Origin: an uncultured Clostridia bacterium
Lineage (GTDB): Bacteria > Bacillota > Clostridia > TANB77 > CAG-508
NCBI GenBank assembly: GCA_934167305.1
Contig: CAKPKQ010000016.1
Coordinates: 1-25,398, forward strand
Length of the DNA: 25,398 bases
Reading direction: 5' to 3'
The notes under the pieces were generated by a model. It made no database searches, was not told the origin of the DNA, and saw only the letters and a program-made list of their open reading frames with translations. Position numbers and translations under genes: made by a program. Below, piece after piece: positions 8,361-17,200 of the stretch. Within the stretch, counting starts at the first letter, position 1, and the number at the start of each line of letters is the position of its first letter.

Positions 8361-8730
8361 TTTTCTTTTCACCACCTAAGGGATTTAAAATTTCAAATGC
8401 TTTTCCCATGCTAAATAATTTTATATATTGATCAACCTTATCTTTTCTACTTGGCTTTAAATATGGCTTTAAAGACTTTAACAAATTAGCTCTAGGGTCA
8501 TTTTGAGTTTTATTCATATTATCAATAATTGTTTTCATTTTTAACATAGTATCCATATCAAAATTAGGTACAGAATTTTCTGAAGAGCTTTGTTCCGTAG
8601 AAGTTTTTGAAGACATGTCATTTGTATTTAAATTCATATTACCCATCATGTTTTTTATTGAATCAGGTATTTCGTTATTTTTTAACATTTCATTCATTTT
8701 TTGTAAAATTTCAGACATATCTTCACTCAT
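8350..8730 (-). CDS. Small Met/Asn/Ser-rich protein with a conserved-looking C-terminal helix, function unknown
   Basis: A 126-aa soluble protein, no signal peptide or membrane segment. Residues 1-75 are low in complexity (many M, N and S). The C-terminal 48 residues (DPRANLLKSLKPYLKPSR, then KVDQYIKLFSMGKAFEIL) look like ordered amphipathic helices of a kind I associate with uncharacterised clostridial proteins. The ATG at 8730 has a strong GGAGGGG RBS on the minus strand. It starts 14 nt after the 52-aa gene and overlaps the next gene, so the three are probably co-transcribed and translationally coupled. Function cannot be assigned. Confidence 0.7.
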   Translation of the reverse strand: MSEDMSEILQKMNEMLKNNEIPDSIKNMMGNMNLNTNDMSSKTSTEQSSSENSVPNFDMDTMLKMKTIIDNMNKTQNDPRANLLKSLKPYLKPSRKDKVDQYIKLFSMGKAFEILNPLGGEKKNDI

Positions 8731-8744
8731 AATACCCCTCCAAT

Positions 8745-8903
8745 TTAATTAATATTATTGTTCTTTTTAATTTGATTTATAATGTTATCAGCTTCTTTAG
8801 AATTAAGCATTTTGCTAACTTTAGTAAGATTAGTTTCTAAATCCTTCTTATCCATTTTAGAAAGCATATTCATTAGTTGAGCCATGTCTACTTTATTATC
8901 CAT
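8745..8903 (-). CDS. 52-aa helical protein, first gene of the leftward small-protein cluster
   Basis: Read by hand from the minus strand: ATG at 8903, stop TAA at 8745-8747. It begins MDNKVDMAQLMNMLSKMDKK and ends NQIKKNNNIN; all residues suggest one or two amphipathic helices, with no Cys and no membrane segment. GAGGTG at about 8909-8914 serves as RBS and a promoter lies at 8944-8972. The Met-Leu-Lys helix style resembles the N-terminus of the next protein (LQKMNEMLKNNE), hinting that the two could interact or share ancestry; that is inference. Below the usual length cutoffs of gene callers, so easily missed. Confidence 0.7.
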   Translation of the reverse strand: MDNKVDMAQLMNMLSKMDKKDLETNLTKVSKMLNSKEADNIINQIKKNNNIN

Positions 8904-8943
8904 ATAATCACCTCAATACAATATATGTTTTTAAAACTATAAT

Positions 8944-8972
8944 ATTATATGTGCCAAGATTAAAAATGTGAA
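8944..8972 (-). promoter_or_regulatory. Promoter of the leftward small-protein cluster
   Basis: On the minus strand, TTCACA (8967-8972), a 17-bp spacer and TATAAT (8944-8949). The start near 8937 gives a leader of about 34 nt before the 52-aa gene. The match to the sigma-A consensus is good, with one mismatch in the -35. Confidence 0.65.
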
Positions 8973-9163
8973 TAAAACAAAAATGTAATATAAATTTAAT
9001 ATATTTTGTATTTATACAACTTCCGTAAGTAAAAAAGGCACGAACTTAGCCATTACCAATAGATTGTAGTTGAAAAAATATTAAAAAATGATAAAATAAG
9101 CCTATATAATTATAAATATAAGGAAAAATTACAAAAAAAGTAATTAAAAAACACATAAAAGCA
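8973..9163. other. Gene-free control region between the small-protein cluster and the surface-protein operon
   Basis: About 190 bp with no open frame of note. It holds short inverted repeats: TTGTA/TACAA around 9006-9019, ACTT/AAGT around 9019-9030, and GGC/GCC around 9037-9050, and a longer-range CAACT (9017-9021) with AGTTG (9068-9072). These are weak and do not match a riboswitch class I know. The rest is A-rich, fitting an upstream element for the 9164 promoter. Confidence 0.35.
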
Positions 9164-9192
9164 TTGAAAAATGCGAAAAAATATCGTATAAT
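9164..9192 (+). promoter_or_regulatory. Strong promoter of the surface-protein operon
   Basis: TTGAAA (9164-9169), a 17-bp spacer and a perfect TATAAT (9187-9192), with A-rich DNA upstream. The predicted start near 9199 gives a leader of about 33 nt ending in AAAAAGGAGG, which places translation at ATG 9232 and leaves the earlier ATG at 9208 with no RBS. Confidence 0.75.
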
Positions 9193-9231
9193 AAAATGTG
9201 ATGTAATATGAAAAATAAAAAGGAGGAAGCT

Positions 9232-12200
9232 ATGAACAAACTACTAAAAAAACTAATAGCTGTATTATTACTTATGTGCTTAGTAAGTGCAAACTTATCT
9301 ACACTTGGATTTTATGGAATAACATATGCATTATCAGAAAGTGAAATTGCAAATCAAAACTCAAAAACTCAAGACTCAAACGTAGAATTCAATGCATACT
9401 TTGAAGGGGGAGTTCACGAAAAAACTGAAAAGATGGACTCTACTGCCAAATTATATCTTGATATTAAAGTAAATGGTACAGGGTATTTAGAAAAGGGAGT
9501 AATAAGCTTTCAAAATACAAACTTTGAAATTGACAAATCAATTAGTGATTCAAATATTCAAAGTATTGATATAAAAAACAATAAAATTTTATTAAACAAA
9601 ATAAGTGGTGGTTCTAATGTAAAAATAGAAGTGCCAGTTAATATTTTAAAAGCAGATGAAGTACCAGTAGATAATTTCTCAAAAGAAACAAAAACTGTAT
9701 TTACAGCTACATACATAAACAACAATGCAAAAGAAAAAAATGTTTCAAAAGAAATTATAAACAAACTTTCATGGGATGCTATAGTTGATGAAACAATTTT
9801 GACAGATGTTAAAGCTGAACTAACTAAATATATCACATTTAAATCTACAGAAAAATCAGTAGTTGTTTTACAAGCAAAAATAAACTCTGCAATAAAAGAT
9901 AATAAATTACCAATAAAAGAAACACAACTTGATATACAAGTTCCAGAAATAAACAATATTAAACCAACAACTGTAAACGTAGTTGCAAGTCAAACAAAAG
10001 CAACAAATGGAGAAACAACAGGTTTAAACTTTGGAAAAGACAATTACTCATATGATGCTGAAACTGGAAAATTAACAATTGATGTTAAAAATTCAAGCAA
10101 TAAAATGTACTGGGTAAAAAATGTTAGTGATGAATATTTAGCTACATTTATATTTGAAAGTAACGAAGTATACAATTACTTAATTGAAAATGAAGTTAAT
10201 GCAGACCTAAAAATAAATGGAAACATAACAGTATATAGCAATCAAGAAAAAGCTATAAAAATACAAGAAGTTAATGCTAAATTAAATGCAACTGAAGCAA
10301 AAGGTGATTTGGTAGACTATTCTATTAATGCAGATTCTAGCATTGCTAAAGGTCAAATATATGCAAATTATAATGCAAAAAATAAAAAAGAAACAACATA
10401 CAATATAAGCTATTCTGCAATGGTTAACTCAGTTGACTTAACAGACTCTTTAAAATTTGAGCAAAAAGTTGATCAATTTGCAACAGAAGAAGATTCACAA
10501 AGTGCAACAACAGTTGCTGGAAATAATTATGCATATAACAAAACTATAAAAGTTGCAAAAAATGTATTTGAAAAAATTCTTGGAGAAGAAGGATACATTG
10601 ACATATTTGATTCAGAAAATAATAAAATAGGAACAATCAATAAAGAATCAACATTAGAAAATGAAGTATATGTATTAGATATTAGTGAAGCAAACAATAA
10701 TAAAATGACAATGGTTACAAGTAAACCAATATCTGAAGGACAATTAACAATTGATTTAGAAAAAGCTATAAAAGAAAATATAGATTATACAAAACAACAA
10801 GTTCAAAAATTTAAAAAATTAGTAGTACAATTAAACAATACTGTTAAAGAAATATCTTTAACAGAACCAAAAACAGTTATTGATGTAGAAATAAGCAAAC
10901 CAGATTTAACAACAGTAGTTGAAAATGAAAATGTTGAAATTAGAGCAATATTAGATACATCAGATATAAATAATGCTTTATATAACAATACAGCATTAAA
11001 GATTAAACTACCACCATATATATCAAGATTCAAACTAAACAGTTATGATATTTTGATGTCAAATGGACTAAAAATTAAAAGCGTAAAACCAGTAAATGAA
11101 AATGGTCAAGCAGTAGTTTATGTTGAGCTAGAAGGCGAACAAACAGAGTATACAATAGATGCAAAATATAAAGGTACAATAATTGTACTTAATACAAATA
11201 TAACAGTAAAACCATTAACACCAAATAGTGAAAGCAAACTTACAATGGAATATTCAAATAGCAATACTATAGCTAAAAATGCAAAAGGTACAGTTGAAAC
11301 TAATATTAACTTTACAGCACCACAAGGTATAGTTACTGCAAATGGAGTTTCAGACTATGCTAAAGGTAAAGAAGATATATTTGTTATATCAGATGAAAAA
11401 GCAACTGGAACAATAAGTGCATATTCAGAAAAAACAACAGCAACAATAAATCAAAAAATTGTTAATAACTATAGTAACAAAATCAAAAATATTGTTATAT
11501 TAGGTAAATTACCTGTAAAAGGAAATAAAACAATAGACACAAATCAAGATTTATCTTCAACATTTAGTACAACATTAAATGGAAATGTTACATTAAATGA
11601 AATAGATAGTTCTTTATACACTGTTTATTATTCAACAAATGCAAATGCAACTAAAGATTTAAATAGTCAAGAAAATGGATGGAGTACAGAACCAACAAAT
11701 AATGCACAAGCATATTTAATAGTATTAAATAATTATGAGTTAGAAGCTGGAAAATCACTAGAAGTTACATATAAAGTAGAAATTCCTGCAAATTTAACAT
11801 ATAACAATACTACAAGCCAAATGTATAAAATATATTATACAAACTCATCATCAATTGGTGAATTATCAGAGTCAAAAGAATCACCTATAGTTAAATTAAC
11901 AACTGGTGAGGGGCCAAGCTTATCAATAGAATTAAAACCAACTGTTGAAACTATAAGAGAAGGCCAAATTGTTAAAATGAAGGCAGTAATTAAAAACACA
12001 GGAAGTTTAGCTGCAACAGATGCTAAAGCAAGAATACCATTACCTGAATATACAAAATTTATTAACTATATTTCAGGTACTGCATTTCAATTAGACGACG
12101 CAAAAACTAAGAATATTAATATAGGTACAATTGAACCAGGAGAATCTAAAGAAATTTCTTACTATATAAAAACAAGTAAAGTTTCTGACCTTTCAATAGT

Positions 12201-14211
12201 AGAAGGCGGAGAAAATGTACCAACATACCCTAAAACAATTACAAATAAATTATATGTATCTGTAAGTGGTGTAGAAGGTGAAGTACCATCTAATGAATGT
12301 GTAATGAACTTACAAGAAGGTAAAATTTCACTTAACATGGTTGGAGATGTTGGAGAAAACTACGTTATAAAAAATGGTACAAATATTAGATACCATATTA
12401 ATCTAACTAATATATCTAAAAAAGGTGATTTACAAAATACAGTAGTTACAATACCACTAGCTAAAGGCTTTAAGTATAAAAGTGCAGTTATAAAAGAAAG
12501 TTGGTCAGCTAAAGAAGAAACAACAGAGGGAATAAGTTATGACCAAAATTCAAATACAGTAACAGCAAACTTAGGAACATTAAGTATATCTAAACTTATA
12601 GAACTTAATGTAGAAGTAGAAAAATTTGAAGGAAATATTTCAGTAATAGCAAAAGCAAAAGCAGATGGTGCAGAAGAATGTTTTTCTAATATTTCAGAAT
12701 ATGAAACAGAAATAGTAAAATTAATAATTTCAGATTTAACATCAACACCAAGATATGTTAAAGAAAATGAAGAAATTACATATAAATTTACAATTACTAA
12801 TGGTGGAAAAACAACTGCAAGTAATATCGTAATAGAAGATGTTTTACCAGAAGGATTAAAATTAAAAAAGACTATATACAAATATGCAGGTAAAGAACAA
12901 ACTGTTAATAGTAATGATGGTCAAAAAGTAAAAATATCAATTTTAGTTTTGAAATCTGGAGACACTGCAGAAATTACACTTATTGCAAAAGCAAACTTAT
13001 TAGCAGATAAAGAAGACAAAACAGTAACAAATAAAATGAGTATTACAGCAAATGGATTTGATAAAGTTGAAACAAATTCTGTTACAAATACTATAGAATA
13101 TGATGAAGATGCTCATAAACCAGGTCAACCAACAGACCCAAGTAATCCTAATAATCCAACAGACCCAAGCAATCCTAATAAAAAAACATATAAAATTACA
13201 GGTACAGCATGGATTGATAGTAACAAAAATGGTATGAGAGATGAAGATGAAGAATTCTTACAAAATATAAATGTATATTTATTCTATAAAAATACAAGTC
13301 AAATTGTAAAAGATAGCAGTACAAATACAGAAAAAATAACAAAAACAAATGATAAAGGAAAATATGAATTTACTAATTTATTACCAGGTGAATATTTTGT
13401 AATATTTGACTATGGTAATGGTAAATACAGTCTTACAGAATACAGAAAACCAGGAGTTAATGAAGATGTTAACTCAGATGCAATTGATTTTAATATAACA
13501 TTAAATGGAATAAAAACAATTGTTGGTTTATCTGATGGAATAAAAATATCAGACAGCAATGTAAGAGATATTGACATAGGTGTATATGTTGCAGAAAAAT
13601 TTGATTTGAAATTAGACAAGTATATAACAAAAATTACAAGAACAACACCTACATCAGGTACAGAAGTATTTAGTTATAATAATGAAAAAAATACTAAGAT
13701 TGAGGTACTAAAACAAAACTTAGGTAAAAGCAGTGTAGTTATAGAATACAAAATAGTTGTTACAAACGAAGGTGGAGTAGCAGGCTATGCTAAAAAATTA
13801 GTTGACTATTTACCAAAAGGAGTAGTATTTAATACAGAACTAAATAAAGATTGGTATTTAGCTAAAGATGGAAATGTATATAACACAAGTTTAGAAAATA
13901 CACTTATTAAACCAGGAGAATCTAAAGAAGTTACATTAGTTTTACTAAAACAAATAACTTCAGACAGTATAGGAATACTAAATAACAATGCAGAAATATA
14001 TGAAAGCTATAATGAACAAGGCTTAAGTGATATTGATTCAGTAGCAGGAAACAAAAAAGAAGATGAAGACGATATGTCAAAAGCTGATATTGTACTAGGA
14101 ATTGTAACAGGTGCTAAAATTGCAGGTTATACAGTTCTTGCATTATCAGTAGTAGCAATAATTGTATTTGGTATAATTGAAATTAAGAAAAGAGTTTTAA
14201 CAAAAAAATAG
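9232..14211 (+). CDS. Giant secreted surface protein with DUF11-type repeats and an SdrD B-like domain
   Basis: 1659 aa from ATG 9232, chosen for its AAAAGGAGG; the in-frame ATG at 9208 has no RBS. A signal peptide covers residues 1-35. At least five beta-sandwich repeats share the pattern 'E-N-x-I-x-Y-x-x-x-I-x-N ... LP-x-x-x': near 564, 910, 1044, 1178 and 1504, the last ones being DUF11-like (VLPEGLKLKK, YLPKGVVF). A Pro/Asn/Asp linker (about 1297-1316) precedes an SdrD B-like domain (about 1319-1420) with the calcium-loop-like DSNKNGMRDEDEE. The end has IDSVAGN (1601-1607), EDEDD, IVTG (1624-1627), a membrane helix (about 1633-1651) and tail KKRVLTKK. No standard LPXTG is present. It is likely a cell-surface adhesin or stalk. 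The next gene starts 22 nt downstream and has a related C-terminus, so they form one operon. Confidence 0.85.
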   Translation: MNKLLKKLIAVLLLMCLVSANLSTLGFYGITYALSESEIANQNSKTQDSNVEFNAYFEGGVHEKTEKMDSTAKLYLDIKVNGTGYLEKGVISFQNTNFEIDKSISDSNIQSIDIKNNKILLNKISGGSNVKIEVPVNILKADEVPVDNFSKETKTVFTATYINNNAKEKNVSKEIINKLSWDAIVDETILTDVKAELTKYITFKSTEKSVVVLQAKINSAIKDNKLPIKETQLDIQVPEINNIKPTTVNVVASQTKATNGETTGLNFGKDNYSYDAETGKLTIDVKNSSNKMYWVKNVSDEYLATFIFESNEVYNYLIENEVNADLKINGNITVYSNQEKAIKIQEVNAKLNATEAKGDLVDYSINADSSIAKGQIYANYNAKNKKETTYNISYSAMVNSVDLTDSLKFEQKVDQFATEEDSQSATTVAGNNYAYNKTIKVAKNVFEKILGEEGYIDIFDSENNKIGTINKESTLENEVYVLDISEANNNKMTMVTSKPISEGQLTIDLEKAIKENIDYTKQQVQKFKKLVVQLNNTVKEISLTEPKTVIDVEISKPDLTTVVENENVEIRAILDTSDINNALYNNTALKIKLPPYISRFKLNSYDILMSNGLKIKSVKPVNENGQAVVYVELEGEQTEYTIDAKYKGTIIVLNTNITVKPLTPNSESKLTMEYSNSNTIAKNAKGTVETNINFTAPQGIVTANGVSDYAKGKEDIFVISDEKATGTISAYSEKTTATINQKIVNNYSNKIKNIVILGKLPVKGNKTIDTNQDLSSTFSTTLNGNVTLNEIDSSLYTVYYSTNANATKDLNSQENGWSTEPTNNAQAYLIVLNNYELEAGKSLEVTYKVEIPANLTYNNTTSQMYKIYYTNSSSIGELSESKESPIVKLTTGEGPSLSIELKPTVETIREGQIVKMKAVIKNTGSLAATDAKARIPLPEYTKFINYISGTAFQLDDAKTKNINIGTIEPGESKEISYYIKTSKVSDLSIVEGGENVPTYPKTITNKLYVSVSGVEGEVPSNECVMNLQEGKISLNMVGDVGENYVIKNGTNIRYHINLTNISKKGDLQNTVVTIPLAKGFKYKSAVIKESWSAKEETTEGISYDQNSNTVTANLGTLSISKLIELNVEVEKFEGNISVIAKAKADGAEECFSNISEYETEIVKLIISDLTSTPRYVKENEEITYKFTITNGGKTTASNIVIEDVLPEGLKLKKTIYKYAGKEQTVNSNDGQKVKISILVLKSGDTAEITLIAKANLLADKEDKTVTNKMSITANGFDKVETNSVTNTIEYDEDAHKPGQPTDPSNPNNPTDPSNPNKKTYKITGTAWIDSNKNGMRDEDEEFLQNINVYLFYKNTSQIVKDSSTNTEKITKTNDKGKYEFTNLLPGEYFVIFDYGNGKYSLTEYRKPGVNEDVNSDAIDFNITLNGIKTIVGLSDGIKISDSNVRDIDIGVYVAEKFDLKLDKYITKITRTTPTSGTEVFSYNNEKNTKIEVLKQNLGKSSVVIEYKIVVTNEGGVAGYAKKLVDYLPKGVVFNTELNKDWYLAKDGNVYNTSLENTLIKPGESKEVTLVLLKQITSDSIGILNNNAEIYESYNEQGLSDIDSVAGNKKEDEDDMSKADIVLGIVTGAKIAGYTVLALSVVAIIVFGIIEIKKRVLTKK
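13129..13182 (+). repeat. Two tandem 27-bp units encoding PTDPSNPN(N/K)
   Basis: Units at 13129-13155 and 13156-13182 differ at only two bases (AGT/AGC and the last codon). They encode a flexible Pro-Asp-Asn linker just before the SdrD B-like domain. Perfect in-frame units of this kind can expand or contract by slippage, changing stalk length. Confidence 0.85.
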
Positions 14212-14232
14212 AAGAAAGGAGGAAACCTATAA

Positions 14233-17200
14233 ATGAAAAATAAGTATTTAAAAATATGCTTTATAGTACTAATGACAAGTTTAATAACTATTGGATTATT
14301 TTACTTTATGAAAAACAATGTACAAGCAGAAGGTAAAGAAGGAACAGTAACTGAAAAAGAAATAGCTAGTAAAGATTCACCTGTAAAAGATACTGATACA
14401 GGAACTTGGGAAGCATTACCAGAAGATCAAAACTCATTTACTAACCCAACGCTTGATGGTTTTGAAATATATTGTATACAACCTAATAGTTCTTTATTGT
14501 GGAATTATGATATTAGATATGATGAGAGATATAATGGAAGGTATAGCGCAAAAGAATATGAAGCACATGTACCAGGCGAAGGAATAAAACCATATATAAG
14601 TGCTCACTATCATGCAAGTAAAATAGGAAATGGATATCAGACACTACCTGTATATGAAGTTGAATCAAAAGGAAAATTATCACCTGCAGCAGCATATATA
14701 ATGTCTGCAGATCCAATGGGAGAATGGACTGAAGAAAAGCAAAAAGCATTATGGAACTTAAGAAAAAATGGACTTGATGATGGATTAGTTATTGGTGATG
14801 GTATATCAAAATATGATGGTCCTTCAATATATGATGAAAATGCTGCAAAATATGCAGAATATTATGAAAAAATAATGCAAAATAGAGATGCAGGTAAACC
14901 AGCACTTGACCCAAAAAATAATACAGATACAAATGATGTATATATGAAAGTTGATACTGGCTCAGGAACATATACGGTCGGACCTGCAAATGTAAGTTAT
15001 ACAAAAGCAAGTTATGATGGAATTACATTTGGGGGAATTACAGAAATATATGTAATAGGTTATAACAAAGATGGAGAAATAGCACCTGGAAAAGAAAAAA
15101 TTCCAATAAAAAGTTTTTCAACACCAGGAGGAGAAGAAAAAACACCAAGATATTTTACACCTACTCTTGATTCAAATGGAGATGGTACAGGTGAAGATAC
15201 AGGATTATATATTGATAAAGGTGAACAAATATACCCAGAACCAGATGAAGACTTTGATATAACATTTGAAGATCCTAATAAAGATTTAGACCCTACAGAT
15301 AAAGATTATGACAAAAAATATGTTACAAAAATTAAAGTTAAAATTACATTCCAATATATGCTTGCAGAAGGCGAATATGCAAAATTAAAAGGAACAAAAT
15401 ATACAGTACAATATACAGATAGTGATGGTGTAGCCGATCACGAATGCCCAGCAAGAGACGAGTATGGAAATCCTATATATGATGCAAATGGTGACTTTTT
15501 GATGGTTCCATGCGGACCTTGTCAAACAACTTGTTATTTGGCTGGCTTACCACAACAATACCAAATTTCTGTTAAAGCAGGCAGAAAATTGTATGAAGCA
15601 GAACTTGAATTTGAATGGGATAAAGGCTTATCAATGCAATTAGCAGGTTATGTATGGGTTGACGGAAGCCTAAATAACAAGGAAAGCACTCCATATAATG
15701 GTGTAAGCGGAGATGCAAATGATGTTGCATTACCAAATATTAAAGTTATATTATATACAGCTTCTGGAGACAAAGTTGCAGAGAAAACAACTGACTCAGA
15801 AGGAACATATATATTTAGTGGATTAAACTCTATGGCAAAATATTTTGTAGCATTTGAATATAATGGACAATTATATGTACCAACAACTTATAAAAAGCCA
15901 GAATATAATTCTGATGAATGGTTCAAAACATCAAAGGCAACAGAAAAAGATTCTGAAAGAACAGCTTTAAATGATAAGTTTGCTACAATTAATGCATATC
16001 CACAAAACTATAGTGGCGGAAAAGTTTATTCAATGAAACAACTTGTTGAAGCAGGAGTAATTGATAGTTTCTTTGAAGTACAGGATGGAATTATAACTGA
16101 AATTGATCAATTAAAGCAAGCTACAAGTAGCCCTGATAGTGAACAACAAAGCTTTATAAATGATTGTCAAATTAAGGCATATACAAAAGCAAGAGAGATA
16201 GAAGATATTGGAAGTTATGATTTATACCCTGTTTATGATAAATTTATTATAAACTCAAATGGAGATTTCGCTACAGGTTCAGAAGCAAGAAAAGCTTCAC
16301 TTACACAAGGAGATTACACAACTGGTGGAAAAACATTTAATGCACTTTACCCAGGTCAATTCTTTATTGATTTAGGTTTAGTTAGAAGAAGAACTAATGA
16401 CTTAGCATTAAGAAAAGACGTTTATAGAGCAGTTACAAAAATAAATGGAAAAACAGAAATGTATAAATATAGTGGCAGACCAGATGATGATGCTGATTTC
16501 TGGGATATAAGTGTAAGATTAAAAGATAGTGATTACTATGGAGATGCTAAGAGTGAGAATAGCATTTATAACAGAGAAATATTTGAATCTGATTATAATT
16601 ACCAACCAACAGCAGATCACCCAGGTGCAGCACTTCAAATATATGTTACATATAAGATTACTCTTAGAAATCAATCACAAAGTATATTAAATACAATTAA
16701 TGATGTAGCAGATTATTTTGATAAGGAATATGACTACAAAGAAAATTTATCTTGGGTAACTTATGATGATAATGGATTTGATGATAACAGCTATTTTAAA
16801 GCAATGCATGCAGAAGATATTAAACAAATAAAAAATGCAAAAAATGTAGATAGTACTGTAGAGGGAAATGTCGTTCATGTCCATGGATTAAAAGATAAAA
16901 AATTAGCAACAGGTGAAAAAGCATATATTTATTTAACATTTGAGGTTAAAAAAGAAGGAAATAAATTAATTTTAGATAATAGCCCTGAAGAAGCTAAATA
17001 TAATGTTGCAGAAATTGATAGTCATACATCATTCTACTCAGACAATACATCATTACCAAATGGAGTTACAAAAGGTTCAGGTGATCATGCTGGATTGATT
17101 GATATTGATTCAGTACCTGGAAATGTTGATAAAGCTAACTTAACAGATCAAACAAAATATGAAGATGATACAGATAGAGCTAAGGGCTTAAGAGTAAAAT

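Noticed and set aside
8991..9072. Riboswitch (cyclic-di-GMP type) upstream of the surface genes
   Set aside because: The conserved core of the known cyclic-di-GMP classes is absent, and the region lies before, not after, the predicted transcription start.
9208..9231. ATG at 9208 as start of the first giant surface protein
   Set aside because: No RBS precedes it; its codons contain the AAAAGGAGG that serves ATG 9232, and the signal peptide begins properly at 9232.
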